A DNA stretch of 64,000 nt from Pseudomonas maioricensis (GCF_022790535.1 NZ_LOHG01000001.1:530951-594950), one strand, 5' to 3'. Shown: positions 19,662 to 29,434, numbered from the stretch's first letter. Notes: generated from the sequence alone by a model not told the origin. Program-made: numbers and translations.

Positions 19662-21103
19662 CAGGCATCCCCTCCGAATACGTCGACTTGCTTGAATACG
19701 CAGGCGGGCGAGGCATGGCCGACGCGTACCACTTGATTGGGTTCGCCTTTGCCGCAGTTAGGTGTGCCCAAAACTTTGAAGGTGCTGGCGTCGCCCACGG
19801 CGCTGAGGTTTTTCCAGAACTGCGCGGAAATCGCCCGGTAATTCGGGTTCTTCACCACGCCTTTGAGTTCGCCGTTCTCGATCAACTGGCCCCACTCGCA
19901 GCCGAACTGAAATTTGTTGCGCGCGTCGTCGATGGACCACGAACGGTTGGTGGACATCAGCACGCCGTGTTCAATGTTGCCGATCAACTGGTCGAGGGAA
20001 TTATCCCCAGGCTCGATGTTGAGGTTGGCCATGCGATCAATCGGCGGACGATTCCAGTTGCACGCGCGGCTGTTGGCGACACCTGGCAAGTCGGCTCGGT
20101 ATTGCGACAGCGCGCCGCCCAACGGTCTTTCCAGTACACCTTTGCGAATCAGAAACTGTTTGCTGGCGGGTGTGCCGTCATCGTCATGGCTGTAGCTCGC
20201 CAACTGCTCGGGGATGTCCGGGTCGAAGGTTACGTTGAGCAATTCGGAGCCGTATTGCAGATGGCCGAAGTCGCTGGCTTTGACGAAGCTGGTCCCCGCG
20301 TAGTTGCGCTCGTCACCCAAAATACGATCCAGCTCCAGCGGGTGGCCGATGGACTCATGGATTTGCAGGATCATCTGGTCCGGCGTCAACAGTAGATCGC
20401 GAGGGCCGTTCGGTGTGTTGGGGGCCATGATCAATTGCAGAGCCTGATCGGCGACTTTGCTTGCGGCGCCCACAAGCCCGCAATTACTGATCACTTCCGC
20501 GCCGCCTTGCTGGCCGAAGTTGTCCCGGCCCAGGCTGCGAGTCTGGCTGTCGCTGCCGTCGTAGGCGGTGACGGTCATGCCCGGATAGACAAAACGCTGC
20601 GCCCGACGAATCTGTGCGCCTGCGTTGTTCAGGTAAATCTGCTCGACGTTTTCCAGACCCAGGGTGACTTGCCAGTTCACCAGACGCTCGTCTTTCGGGA
20701 CGGCGCTGGACTCACTGAGCAACAGCTGCAGGCAATCGCTTAGAGGCGGGAAGGCGTCATGCAAATGTGGCGACAGGTAGTCAGCTTGTGCGGTCGCAAC
20801 CGGTTGATCGCTGAGATTGAGCAGTGCGTGAGGGGCGAGGCGTCGTGCGTGGGCTTCGGCCTGTTCCAGCGCAGCTTGCAGGCCGCGTTGCGAAATGTCC
20901 CGGGTTGCCGCGTAGGCTTCGACGCCATTGAGGCGCACGGTCAGCATCGCGCCTTCGTCGGAACTCAAATGCGGCGGTTCGGCGACATTCTTACGCACGC
21001 ACAGATGCTGGCTGGTCTGACGAACATAACGCACGGAAAAGAACTGGGCACGGCTCTGCAAGGCGGTAAACCGCTGCTTGAGCTGAGCGGAAAAATCGAA
21101 CAT
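19661..21103 (-). CDS. TldD-like metallopeptidase subunit
   Basis: 480 aa. The metal motif HESIGHPLELDRILGDE (around residues 250-266) is the HExxxH of TldD proteases, and the C-terminal half has the GGT-like run TFKVLGTPNCGKGEPNQ. N-terminal half is the TldD/PmbA fold. First gene of a two-gene unit with the PmbA-like gene. Substrate unknown. Confidence 0.85.
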   Translation of the reverse strand: MFDFSAQLKQRFTALQSRAQFFSVRYVRQTSQHLCVRKNVAEPPHLSSDEGAMLTVRLNGVEAYAATRDISQRGLQAALEQAEAHARRLAPHALLNLSDQPVATAQADYLSPHLHDAFPPLSDCLQLLLSESSAVPKDERLVNWQVTLGLENVEQIYLNNAGAQIRRAQRFVYPGMTVTAYDGSDSQTRSLGRDNFGQQGGAEVISNCGLVGAASKVADQALQLIMAPNTPNGPRDLLLTPDQMILQIHESIGHPLELDRILGDERNYAGTSFVKASDFGHLQYGSELLNVTFDPDIPEQLASYSHDDDGTPASKQFLIRKGVLERPLGGALSQYRADLPGVANSRACNWNRPPIDRMANLNIEPGDNSLDQLIGNIEHGVLMSTNRSWSIDDARNKFQFGCEWGQLIENGELKGVVKNPNYRAISAQFWKNLSAVGDASTFKVLGTPNCGKGEPNQVVRVGHASPACVFKQVDVFGGDA

Positions 21104-21159
21104 GCAGCGTCATCCTTGTTCGGGTGATGCGGGGGATTGGGCGTTGTCTGGTCCGGCGT

Positions 21160-21227
21160 CTTCGCGAGTGAATTCGCTCCCACAGGTGGATCGCATTTCA
21201 ATGTGGGAGCGAATTCATTCGCGAAGG
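21160..21227. repeat. REP-type inverted repeat, inside-out arms
   Basis: CTTCGCGAGTGAATTCGCTCCCACA then TGTGGGAGCGAATTCATTCGCGAAG: same sequence family as 9544-9630 but with the arms facing the other way. Confidence 0.8.
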
Positions 21228-21310
21228 GCGCGACGCGGTGTAGAGCTGAAACGATGGCGTTAGATTAGGCCTGTGGCCATGTCGGGATCAAGCGCGGGCA
21301 AGGGAGAGGT

Positions 21311-21400
21311 TGTGGGAGCTGAGCTTGCTCGCGATAAGGTTGACGCGGTTCACACTTCAGATCGCGGCGTTCTTATCGCGGGCAAGCCCGGCTCCCACAG
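21311..21400. repeat. REPIN with unequal arms (GTGGGAGC family)
   Basis: Left arm TGTGGGAGCTGAGCTTGCTCGCGATAAGG; right arm CTTATCGCGGGCAAGCCCGGCTCCCACA. Mosaic of the same two variants as 18193-18285, with the GCCCG arm now on the right. Confidence 0.85.
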
Positions 21401-21489
21401 GTTTCATGTCATCCAGTGGGCTCGGCTACGGTGTCACCGAGTTTCATAGGGAGACTTCGAGCTCTCCCACAGGTTTTGCATTTCAGGTC

Positions 21490-23193
21490 TTACTGCGCAG
21501 TACGGCTCACTTCCCGCACTGGCTTGCCACGTGCTGGCTTGTCACCCGCGACGAAGTAATCAGCCGTGCTGCGTGGCAGAGGCGCGCGGCCGCGGATCTT
21601 GTCGGCGATTTTCTCGGCGATCATGATCGTTGGCGCATTCAGGTTGCCGGTGGTGATCAGCGGCATGATCGACGCATCGACCACACGCAGGCTCTGCATG
21701 CCATGCACGCGACCTTCGCCATCAACTACAGCCATTTCATCGGTGCCCATCTTGCACGAGCACGACGGGTGATAAGCCGTCTCGGCATGTTCACGAATGA
21801 ACGTATCAAGGGCTTCATCCGACTGCACTTCGATGCCAGGGCTGATTTCACGGCCACGGTATTGATCGAGCGCAGGCTGCTGCATGATTTCCCGGGTCAG
21901 GCGAATGCCATCGCGGAATTCCTGCCAGTCCTGTTCGCTCGCCATGTAGTTGAACAGGATGCTCGGGTAATCGCGCGGGTTCTTCGATTTGACCTGCACA
22001 CGGCCACGGCTAGGCGAACGCATCGAACCGACGTGAGCCTGGAAACCATGCTCCTGAACGCCCTTGGTGCCGTTGTAGTTAATCGCTACGGGCAGGAAGT
22101 GGTACTGAATATTCGGCCATTCAAACTCTTCGCTCGAACGAATAAAACCGCCCGCTTCGAACTGATTGCTGGCGCCGATGCCGGTGCCGAGGAACATCCA
22201 CTCGGCGCCAATCGCGGGCTGGTTCCACCACAGCAGCGACGGGTACAGCGACACCGGCTTGGTGCAGGAATACTGCAGGTACATCTCCAGGTGATCCTGA
22301 AGATTCTGACCGACGCCTGGCAGATCATGAACCACAGGAATATCCAGTGCGTTCAGGACTTCAGCCGGGCCCACACCAGAGCGTTGCAGAATCTGCGGCG
22401 AGGCAATTGCGCCGCTGCAGAGCAATACTTCCTTGCGGGCTTTAGCTTCGATGCGCGCATCGCTGTCGCCGACCAGATAGCTCACGCCCACGGCTTTTTT
22501 GCCGTCGAACAGGATTCGGTCAGTCAGCGCGTGAGTGACGATGGTCAGGGTCGAGCGCTTCTTGGCTTCATCCAGATAGCCGCGAGCGGTGCTGGCGCGG
22601 CGGCCTTTAGGCGTCACAGTGCGATCCATCGGCCCAAAGCCTTCTTGCTGATAACCGTTGAGGTCATCGGTGCGCGGGTAACCGGCTTGCACACCGGCTT
22701 CGACCATGGCGTGGAACAGCGGGTTGTTGCCGGCTTTTGGCGTGGTCACGCTGACCGGACCGTCGCCGCCATGGTAGTCGTTGGCGCCGATGTCACGGGT
22801 TTCTGCCTTGCGGAAATACGGCAGGCAATCGGCGTAGGTCCAGTCTTCCAGGCCAGGGTTCTTCGCCCAGCCGTCGTAGTCCATCGCGTTACCGCGGATG
22901 TAGCACATGCCGTTGATCAGCGAAGAGCCGCCAAGGCCTTTGCCGCGACCGCATTCCATACGGCGACCGCCCATGTGTGGCTCTGGGTCGGTTTCGTAGG
23001 CCCAGTTGTAGCGACGGCCCTGGAGCGGGAATGCCAGAGCAGCGGGCATTTGTGTACGGAAATCCAGACGATAGTCCGGGCCGCCAGCTTCCAGCAGCAG
23101 AACGGTGACGCCTGCGTCTTCGGTGAGACGGGCTGCCAAGGTGTTACCGGCCGAACCTGCGCCGATGATGATGTAATCGAATTCCTGGGACAT
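21490..23193 (-). CDS. betA: Choline dehydrogenase BetA
   Basis: FAD-dependent GMC-family oxidase that converts choline to betaine aldehyde, membrane associated. 567 aa. The N-terminal FAD fold is [21 protein letters not shown] signatures [20 protein letters not shown] and [16 protein letters not shown] are present; the active-site segment is [11 protein letters not shown]. Last gene of betI-betB-betA, separated from betB by 195 bp that contain a REPIN. Confidence 0.96.
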   Translation of the reverse strand: MSQEFDYIIIGAGSAGNTLAARLTEDAGVTVLLLEAGGPDYRLDFRTQMPAALAFPLQGRRYNWAYETDPEPHMGGRRMECGRGKGLGGSSLINGMCYIRGNAMDYDGWAKNPGLEDWTYADCLPYFRKAETRDIGANDYHGGDGPVSVTTPKAGNNPLFHAMVEAGVQAGYPRTDDLNGYQQEGFGPMDRTVTPKGRRASTARGYLDEAKKRSTLTIVTHALTDRILFDGKKAVGVSYLVGDSDARIEAKARKEVLLCSGAIASPQILQRSGVGPAEVLNALDIPVVHDLPGVGQNLQDHLEMYLQYSCTKPVSLYPSLLWWNQPAIGAEWMFLGTGIGASNQFEAGGFIRSSEEFEWPNIQYHFLPVAINYNGTKGVQEHGFQAHVGSMRSPSRGRVQVKSKNPRDYPSILFNYMASEQDWQEFRDGIRLTREIMQQPALDQYRGREISPGIEVQSDEALDTFIREHAETAYHPSCSCKMGTDEMAVVDGEGRVHGMQSLRVVDASIMPLITTGNLNAPTIMIAEKIADKIRGRAPLPRSTADYFVAGDKPARGKPVREVSRTAQ

Positions 23194-23232
23194 TACTGCA
23201 CCCTCTTTGAAAAATGGGGAAGGTCACGCAAT

Positions 23233-23349
23233 CCCTGTAGGAGTGAACTTGTTCGCGATAAAGTCGGAACGACTTTCCTGCGGTGGTGTGCTCACCACCT
23301 TTTGCGACTGCTGCGCAGCCGATCGCGAACAAGTTCACTCCTACAGGGT
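23233..23349. repeat. REPIN inside the betB-betA intergenic region
   Basis: Arms CCCTGTAGGAGTGAACTTGTTCGCGAT and ATCGCGAACAAGTTCACTCCTACAGGG surround a centre that has its own dyad (GGTGGTGTG..CTCACCACC). Located within the presumed betIBA transcript, where a stem-loop could alter betA mRNA level or stability. Confidence 0.85.
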
Positions 23350-23388
23350 CCGGGGCGGCAGTTGAATTGCCGCCCGGTAGGGGGTTGG

Positions 23389-24861
23389 TTAGAACACCGA
23401 AGCGTAATCACCCAACTCAACCTGAACGGACTTGATCCGCGTGTACTGCGCCAGTGAACTGATGCCGTTTTCGCGACCAACGCCTGATTGCTTGTAGCCA
23501 CCGACCGGCATTTTTGCGTCGGACTCGCCCCAGGCGTTGATCCAGCAAATGCCTGCTTCAAGCTGGTGAATCACACGATGCGCACGGTTCAGGTCTTTGG
23601 TGACGATGCCAGCAGCCAAGCCGAAATCAGTGTCGTTGGCGCGGCGAATGACTTCTTCTTCAGTGTCGTAACCGAGGATGCTCATCACCGGGCCGAAGAT
23701 TTCTTCCTGGACGATTTTCATGTCGTCAGTGCAATCAGTGAAAACCGTTGGAGCGACATAAGCGCCCTTGGCCAGTTCACCTTCGGTCAGTCGCTCGCCA
23801 CCGGCCAGCAGGCGTGCGCCTTGCTCTTTGCCGGATGCGATGTAGCCCAGTACGTTTTCCATGTGGGAGAAGCTGACCAGCGGGCCGAAATTGGTATTTT
23901 CGTCTTCCGGGTCGCCGACACGGATGCGCTTAACGCGCTCCAGGATTTTTGCTTCAAACGCGCTCTTCAACGCATTAGGTACGAACACGCGTGTGCCGTT
24001 GGTGCAGACCTGGCCGGAGCTGTAGAAGTTGGCCATCATCGCAACGTCGGCGGCGCGATCCAGATCGGCGTCGTCGAAGATGATCAGCGGTGATTTGCCG
24101 CCCAGCTCCATGGTCACTTCTTTCAGGGACGAACCCGAAGCGCTGGCCATGACTTTCTTGCCGGTTTGCACGCCGCCGGTAAACGAGATCTTCTCGATGC
24201 GCGGGTGTTCGGTCAGCCAACTGCCGACTTCAGCGCCTGTGCCCGGCAGTACGTTGAACACGCCATCGGGCACGCCTGCTTCGGTGTAGATTTCAGCCAG
24301 CTTCAAGGTGGTCAGCGAAGTGACTTCACTTGGCTTGAAGATCATCGCGTTACCGGCAGCCAGTGCCGGAGCGGACTTCCACAGGGCGATCTGAATCGGG
24401 TAGTTCCACGCGCCGATACCGGCAACTACACCCAGCGGCTCGCGGCGGGTGTAAACGAAGGAGGAGGTGCGCAGCGGAATCTGCTCGCCTTCGATGGCGG
24501 GTACCAGGCCTGCGTAGTATTCCAGTACGTCTGCACCGGTCACGATGTCGACGTATTTGGTTTCGGAGAAAGCTTTGCCGGTGTCCAGTGTTTCCAGTGC
24601 GGCCAGTTCATCGTTGCGTTCACGCAGGATGTCCACGGCACGGCGCAGGATGCGCGAGCGTTCCATGGCGGTCATTTCGGCCCAGATTTTCTGGCCCTTT
24701 TCGGCGCTGACTACGGCGCGTTCAACGTCTTCTTTGGAGGCACGCTGGACCTGAGCCAACAGCTCACCGTTGGCCGGGTTGATAGCGTCGAAGGTTGCAT
24801 TGCTGGTGGCGTCTACATAGCCGCCGTGGATGTAAAGTTTTTGCTGTTCGAAACGGGCCAT
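23389..24861 (-). CDS. betB: Betaine aldehyde dehydrogenase BetB
   Basis: NAD(P)-dependent ALDH that oxidises betaine aldehyde to glycine betaine in the cytoplasm. 490 aa, the usual length. Catalytic Glu in [11 protein letters not shown] and catalytic Cys in [14 protein letters not shown]; cofactor region [10 protein letters not shown]. The C-terminus [28 protein letters not shown] is typical of Pseudomonas BetB. Between betI (114 bp upstream) and betA. Confidence 0.97.
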   Translation of the reverse strand: MARFEQQKLYIHGGYVDATSNATFDAINPANGELLAQVQRASKEDVERAVVSAEKGQKIWAEMTAMERSRILRRAVDILRERNDELAALETLDTGKAFSETKYVDIVTGADVLEYYAGLVPAIEGEQIPLRTSSFVYTRREPLGVVAGIGAWNYPIQIALWKSAPALAAGNAMIFKPSEVTSLTTLKLAEIYTEAGVPDGVFNVLPGTGAEVGSWLTEHPRIEKISFTGGVQTGKKVMASASGSSLKEVTMELGGKSPLIIFDDADLDRAADVAMMANFYSSGQVCTNGTRVFVPNALKSAFEAKILERVKRIRVGDPEDENTNFGPLVSFSHMENVLGYIASGKEQGARLLAGGERLTEGELAKGAYVAPTVFTDCTDDMKIVQEEIFGPVMSILGYDTEEEVIRRANDTDFGLAAGIVTKDLNRAHRVIHQLEAGICWINAWGESDAKMPVGGYKQSGVGRENGISSLAQYTRIKSVQVELGDYASVF

Positions 24862-24975
24862 AAAGTCCTCGCAAATTCAGAGTGGCTGGCGATGACTCGC
24901 GTCAGGTTGCCTTAGCAAATTGGGCAACATGGGGGCGTAGTCGTTCGGTGCTCGCCTCATCAAATGTGAAACGTT

Positions 24976-25569
24976 TCAGCTCACCGCTTTCGCCAGTTGG
25001 AAGTCCATGTATTCGTAGGCGATCTGCTGCGCCTGGTCGGTGTCGAACGCATCGCCCGACAGCGCGCCGCGCAGCCATAAACCGTCGATCAGTGCCGCAA
25101 GACCGCGGGCCGCGCTACGCGCTTGCTCCGGTGCCAGTACACGGCGGAACTGACAGCACAGGTTCGAATACAGGCGGTGATCGTTGATCCGCTGCAGCCT
25201 GTGCAATGACGGGTGGTGCATGCTGGTAGCCCAGAAGGCCAGCCAGGTTTTCATCGCCGGGCCATTAACCTGACTGGCGTCGAAGTTGCCCTCGATGATC
25301 ACTTGCAGATGCGCCCTGGGGCTGTCATCGGTGAGGGCCTGACGACGCTCGCGTACGGTCAGGATCAGGGCATTCATCAGGTGGCGCATGGTGGCTGCGA
25401 TCAGGCCGTTCTTGTCCTGAAAGTAGTGGCTGATGATGCCGTTCGAGACACCTGCCAGACGAGCAATCAGCGCAATGCTGGCGTCGCCCATACCGACTTG
25501 ATCGACCGCAGTAAGCGTGGCCTGGATCAACTGCTGGCGGCGGATGGGTTGCATACCGACCTTGGGCAT
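24976..25569 (-). CDS. betI: Choline-responsive TetR repressor BetI
   Basis: 197 aa. The TetR helix-turn-helix lies in residues about 10-55 ([26 protein letters not shown]). The N-terminus [15 protein letters not shown] is the BetI signature. Releases DNA when choline is present. Start ATG has AGGAG 9 nt upstream. First gene of betIBA; a strong dyad about 70 nt upstream is its likely operator. Confidence 0.96.
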   Translation of the reverse strand: MPKVGMQPIRRQQLIQATLTAVDQVGMGDASIALIARLAGVSNGIISHYFQDKNGLIAATMRHLMNALILTVRERRQALTDDSPRAHLQVIIEGNFDASQVNGPAMKTWLAFWATSMHHPSLHRLQRINDHRLYSNLCCQFRRVLAPEQARSAARGLAALIDGLWLRGALSGDAFDTDQAQQIAYEYMDFQLAKAVS

Positions 25570-25633
25570 TCGCTAAATCTCCTGATTCGCCTGACTGATC
25601 GCTCTGCCCAAAAAGGCTCGACCAGTCTAAAGA

Positions 25634-25663
25634 TTTTTTATTGAACGTTCAATCAATAAAAAA
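25634..25663. promoter_or_regulatory. BetI operator upstream of betI
   Basis: Two nested perfect dyads: ATTGAACGTTCAAT at 25640-25653, and TTTTTTATTGA (25634-25644) paired with TCAATAAAAAA (25653-25663). TTGAACGTTCAA matches the BetI box as I recall it from P. aeruginosa and E. coli. It sits about 70 nt before the betI start, where it would give autorepression of betIBA. Confidence 0.8.
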
Positions 25664-25720
25664 TGATGGGCGTGCGGAAAGCCTTGTAAATGCACATGTG
25701 TGGGGCTATGAAATTCGGTT

Positions 25721-25818
25721 CCCTTGTGGGAGCAGAGCTTGCTCGCGATAAACGATAACGCGGTGTGTCTTCAAGCTGCGTCTCATGCATCGCGAGCAAG
25801 CTCTGCTCCCACAAGGGG
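25721..25818. repeat. REPIN between betI promoter and cbcV
   Basis: Arms CCCTTGTGGGAGCAGAGCTTGCTCGCGAT and ATCGCGAGCAAGCTCTGCTCCCACAAGGG, perfect inverted copies. It ends two bases from the cbcV stop and may act as the 3' stem of the cbcXWV transcript. Confidence 0.88.
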
Positions 25819-25819
25819 C

Positions 25820-26998
25820 TTACCCTAGATTCTTGCCGAGCAACGCGTGATACAACTCGCTATCCCCCAATATCCCGACCACCTGGTTGCCATCCTGCAG
25901 CACCAGCTTGTTACCCGTCTGATAACGAATCTGCAGGGCGTCGCGCATGCCGATATTGGAGTGCACCAGGGTCGGCTTGCGGTCCAGCGTGTCCATCGGT
26001 TGGCCCGGCGTCCAGTTTTGCAGGTCGAGTTGACCGGCACCCTGGCGTGCTCCTTTGATGGTGTTGCCTTCGGCCAGATCGAGCCATGAGTCTGCACCCG
26101 GGTCCAGACACACCGAACCATTCACTTTGGTGCAGTTGTCCAGTGTGCGCATCAGGCTGCGGCCGCACAGCACATTGAGCGGGTTGGTATGTGCGACGAA
26201 GGTACGCACATACTCATCGGCGGGGTTGAGCACAATCTGTTCCGGCACGCTGTACTGCACGATGCGACCGTCTTTCATGATCGCAATCCGGCTGCCCAGC
26301 TTCAGCGCTTCGTCCAGGTCGTGGCTGACGAACACGATGGTTTTATTCAGCTTGCTCTGCAGGTCCAGCAGTTCATCCTGCAAACCCTGGCGGATCAACG
26401 GGTCAAGTGCCGAGAAGGGTTCATCCATCAACAGAATGTCGGCGTCCATGGCCAATGCCCGAGCCAGACCGACGCGCTGTTGCATGCCGCCGGATAGCTC
26501 ATCGGGCTTCTTGTTGCGCCACTGAGTCAGGCCGACCAGTTGGAGCTTTTCATCCACCAGCTTGCGGCGTTCTTTCTCGGGGCGGCCCTGCATTTCCAAG
26601 CCAAAGCTGATGTTCTCGCGCACGGTCAGCCAAGGCATCAGGGCGAATTTCTGGAACACCATGGCGATGCGTTTGGTACGCATCAGTTTCAGCTCGGCCG
26701 GGGTGCAATTGGCGATATTGATCTGTGAGCCTTCGTGCTCGACATAGAGCGCGCCACGGCTAACCGTGTTGAGGCCGTTGATGCAGCGCAGCAGGCTGGA
26801 CTTGCCCGAACCGGACAGGCCCATCAGTACACAGATTTCGCCTTTCTCGATGTCCAGACTGGCTTTTTCGACACCGACGATCTGGCCGGTTTTCTTCAGG
26901 ATCTGATCACGGGTCAAGCCTTCATCAAGCAGCTTGAGTGCTTCGCGAGGATCATTGGCAAAGATGACGTCGACGTTATCGAACTTGATAATGCTCAT
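25820..26998 (-). CDS. cbcV: Quaternary-amine ABC transporter ATPase CbcV
   Basis: Powers choline, betaine and carnitine import with CbcW. 392 aa. Walker A GLSGSGKSS, Q-loop VFQKF, signature LSGGMQQRVGLARA, Walker B ILLMDEP and switch His in FVSHDLDEAL. The C-terminal ~120 residues form a CBS-like regulatory region as in ProV/OpuA ATPases. The ATG overlaps the cbcW stop (ATGA). Confidence 0.95.
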   Translation of the reverse strand: MSIIKFDNVDVIFANDPREALKLLDEGLTRDQILKKTGQIVGVEKASLDIEKGEICVLMGLSGSGKSSLLRCINGLNTVSRGALYVEHEGSQINIANCTPAELKLMRTKRIAMVFQKFALMPWLTVRENISFGLEMQGRPEKERRKLVDEKLQLVGLTQWRNKKPDELSGGMQQRVGLARALAMDADILLMDEPFSALDPLIRQGLQDELLDLQSKLNKTIVFVSHDLDEALKLGSRIAIMKDGRIVQYSVPEQIVLNPADEYVRTFVAHTNPLNVLCGRSLMRTLDNCTKVNGSVCLDPGADSWLDLAEGNTIKGARQGAGQLDLQNWTPGQPMDTLDRKPTLVHSNIGMRDALQIRYQTGNKLVLQDGNQVVGILGDSELYHALLGKNLG

Positions 26999-27840
26999 GC
27001 GTCAGCCCTCACTTTGGTTTCGGGTTGTTTGCAGATACGGTCGAGCATGATTGCCAGCAATACGATCGCCAGGCCTGCTTCGAAGCCTTGGGAAATGTCA
27101 GCAGTGTTCAATGCGTTAACCACGGGTTTGCCCAAGCCATCGGCGCCCACCAGTGCGGCAATCACCACCATCGACAACGACAGCATGATGCACTGGGTAA
27201 TACCGGCAGCGATGCTCGGCATGGCGTAGGGCAGCTCGATTCGGGTCAGCAGTTGACGACGCGATGAGCCAAAGGCTTTACCGGCATCGAGCAATTCATG
27301 GGGAACATCACGGATACCCAGATACGTCAGCCGGATCGGCGCAGCAATGGCGAAGACCACCGTTGAAATCAGGCCGGGCACCACGCCCAGGCCGAACAGC
27401 GTCAGGGTAGGGATCAGGTAAACAAAGGTCGGTACGGTTTGCATCAAGTCCAGCACCGGGCGCATCACGGTGTAGAACATCGGTTTGTGGGCGGCAACAA
27501 TGCCCAGCGGCACACCGATGATGACGCAGACGAAGGTCGCGAACAGCACTTGTGCCAGGGTCTCCAGGGTTTGATCCCAGTAGCCCAGATTGAGGATCAG
27601 CAGAAACGACGCGACGACGAACGCAGTCAGGCCCCATTTGCGCTGGATGAAATGCGCGAGCAGAGCGATCAGGCCGATCAGCACGAAGGGGTTGAACCAA
27701 GTCAGCGCAAACGTCAGGCCGTGGATCATGGTTTCAAGCGATGACGCGATTGCATCGAAAGTGCTGGCGCCGTGTTGGGTCAGCCAGTCTACGAAGGCCG
27801 CGATGTACTCGCCTAAGGGAATTTTATGATCTGTCAGCAT
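26995..27840 (-). CDS. cbcW: Quaternary-amine ABC transporter permease CbcW
   Basis: 281 aa with about six membrane helices and the ProW-type inner-membrane permease signature ELLDAGKAFGSSRRQLLTRIELPYAMPSI (EAA loop). Works with CbcV and several binding proteins in Pseudomonas. A strong stem-loop separates it from cbcX. Ribosome site is weak. Confidence 0.95.
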   Translation of the reverse strand: MLTDHKIPLGEYIAAFVDWLTQHGASTFDAIASSLETMIHGLTFALTWFNPFVLIGLIALLAHFIQRKWGLTAFVVASFLLILNLGYWDQTLETLAQVLFATFVCVIIGVPLGIVAAHKPMFYTVMRPVLDLMQTVPTFVYLIPTLTLFGLGVVPGLISTVVFAIAAPIRLTYLGIRDVPHELLDAGKAFGSSRRQLLTRIELPYAMPSIAAGITQCIMLSLSMVVIAALVGADGLGKPVVNALNTADISQGFEAGLAIVLLAIMLDRICKQPETKVRADA

Positions 27841-27878
27841 GGTATCGATTGTCCGCTTGCGGGAGAAAAGGGGGACAA

Positions 27879-27898
27879 CAGGCGGGCGTACCCGCCTG
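27879..27898 (-). other. cbcX-cbcW intercistronic stem-loop with UACG loop
   Basis: On the transcribed strand CAGGCGGG-TACG-CCCGCCTG gives an 8-bp perfect stem with a UNCG-type loop between the binding-protein and permease genes. No U-tract follows, so it is better read as an mRNA-stabilising or partial-attenuation structure, common after periplasmic binding protein genes whose product is needed in excess. Confidence 0.7.
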
Positions 27899-27907
27899 CT
27901 TGTCTGC

Positions 27908-28855
27908 TTACTTCGTCAGCTTGGCTTTTACTGCCTCCAGGCCAGGTTTGCCATCAATGGTGGTGACGCCTGCGAGCCAGGTGTCGAGCACTTGCGGGTT
28001 GGCTTTGAGCCAGGCTTTGGCGGCAGCGTCAGGCTTCTGCTTGTCGTCCAGAACCTTGCCCATCAACGTGCTTTCCATGTCGAGGGTGAACGACAGGTTT
28101 TTCAGCAGTTGGCCCACGTTGCTACATTCCTGGGCATAGCCTTTACGGGTGTTGGTGAAGATGGTGGCCTGACCGAAGTTAGGACCGAAGAAGTCATCGC
28201 CGCCCGTCAGGTATTGCATCTTGAAGCGGGTGTTCATTGGATGCGGTTCCCAGCCCAGGAACACCACATCGGACTTGCGACGCTGAGCACGATCAACCTG
28301 AGAGAGCATGCCCGCTTCGCTGGATTCGACGACTTTGAAGCCGGCGTCTTTCAGGCCGAAAGCGTTCTTGTCGATCATGCTCTGGATCAGGCGGTTGCCG
28401 TCGTTACCCGGCTCGATGCCGTAGATTTTGCCGTCCAGTTCCTTCTTGAACTTGGCGATGTCGGCGAAATCTTTCAGGCCCTTGTCATAGAGCACCTGAG
28501 GAACGGCCAGGGTGTATTTGGCGTTTTCCAGGTTGGCGCGGATGGTCTCGACAGTGCCTGCGTCACGATACGGCTTGATGTCGTTTTCCATGGTCGGCAT
28601 CCAGTTGCCAAGGAACACGTCCATGTTCTTGCCGTCGGCCAGAGACTTGTAAGTGACTGGCACGGAAATCATCGTGGTTTTGGTTTTGTAGCCGAGGGAT
28701 TCAAGAACGGCGCTGGTGACGGCGGTGGTGACAGTGATGTCTGTCCAGCCGACATCCGAAAAGTTGACCGTGCTGCACTGCTCAGGCTCAGCGGCCTGTG
28801 CCAGCATCGGTAAGCCCAGCGCAACAGCCAGTAGCAACGATTTAGAACCTTTCAT
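27908..28855 (-). CDS. cbcX: Choline-binding periplasmic protein CbcX
   Basis: Delivers choline to CbcWV. 315 aa from ATG 28855, with AAGGGAG just upstream; the frame is open 48 codons further but without a signal sequence there. Signal peptide SLLLAVALGLPMLAQA, cut before AEPEQC. Binding-site aromatics typical of ChoX-type proteins: Trp in VGWTDI, Trp in LGNWMP and Trp in FLGWEPHPMN. First gene of cbcXWV. Confidence 0.94.
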   Translation of the reverse strand: MKGSKSLLLAVALGLPMLAQAAEPEQCSTVNFSDVGWTDITVTTAVTSAVLESLGYKTKTTMISVPVTYKSLADGKNMDVFLGNWMPTMENDIKPYRDAGTVETIRANLENAKYTLAVPQVLYDKGLKDFADIAKFKKELDGKIYGIEPGNDGNRLIQSMIDKNAFGLKDAGFKVVESSEAGMLSQVDRAQRRKSDVVFLGWEPHPMNTRFKMQYLTGGDDFFGPNFGQATIFTNTRKGYAQECSNVGQLLKNLSFTLDMESTLMGKVLDDKQKPDAAAKAWLKANPQVLDTWLAGVTTIDGKPGLEAVKAKLTK

Positions 28856-29017
28856 TAGCGGACTCCCTTGGTGTTTTTTTCTCGCTATCAGCTTCGCAAG
28901 CTGACGCGGTTGGTGTTTTTTTGGCTGAAGTACAAGGCGTTTGATCAAGGCTCTTCCACTGCGCTGGCGAACGAGTCGATACGGATCATGTAACAGCAAA
29001 AATCAAACGCCTACAGG

Positions 29018-29075
29018 GGGCGTCGTAACCAGTACACAGGGCGTCGTATCCAGTGTTGGTGACGTCGCTTACAGG
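29018..29075. promoter_or_regulatory. Tandem 21-bp repeats upstream of cbcX, candidate GbdR operator
   Basis: GGGCGTCGTAACCAGT at 29018-29033 and GGGCGTCGTATCCAGT at 29039-29054 differ at one base and are spaced 21 bp start to start. A weaker third copy (TGACGTCGCTTACAGG, 10 of 16 identical) continues the register at 29060-29075. AraC-family activators bind direct repeats at about two helical turns. The block is about 160-220 bp upstream of the cbcX start, and GbdR, encoded next door, is the known activator of cbcXWV in P. aeruginosa. Confidence 0.65.
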
Positions 29076-29360
29076 TTTTTTCCATGCCGTAAGCCTGCTT
29101 TTGCTGCGCGAACGCGGCAAAAAACGGCATAAGCCATCATTCCGCGACTCTATGAATCGCAGATGACGCAGGCGGGGATGTGCGTGTCGTTACGGGATGC
29201 CACAGGCCCTGCAAAAGCCTGATGATGCGTACATCCACGGCGGGTAACAGCAAGAGCGTAGCAGCTGCGGCAGCGCTAGCCGTTGCCCCTTAACCACTCG
29301 TCACGGTGGTTTTGGATGGTCATTTGGGTGTTATGTTCCCTGATCAAGGCTTATGAGCCG

Positions 29361-29434
29361 TTGCAGGAGCTGCCGAAAGCTGCGAAACAGGTGTCGGCAT
29401 GCAATCCATTCGCAGCCTTCGGCAGCTCCTGCAA
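29361..29434. repeat. REP-type inverted repeat (GCAGGAGCTGCCGAA family)
   Basis: Arms TTGCAGGAGCTGCCGAAAGCTGCGAA and TTCGCAGCCTTCGGCAGCTCCTGCAA; second member of the family at 16665-16738, with the outer T-A pair replaced by C-G in both arms. Confidence 0.85.

Noticed and set aside
21310..23457. 715-codon open frame opposite betA, starting in a REPIN
   Set aside because: betA is unambiguous on the minus strand; the other begins in repeat sequence.
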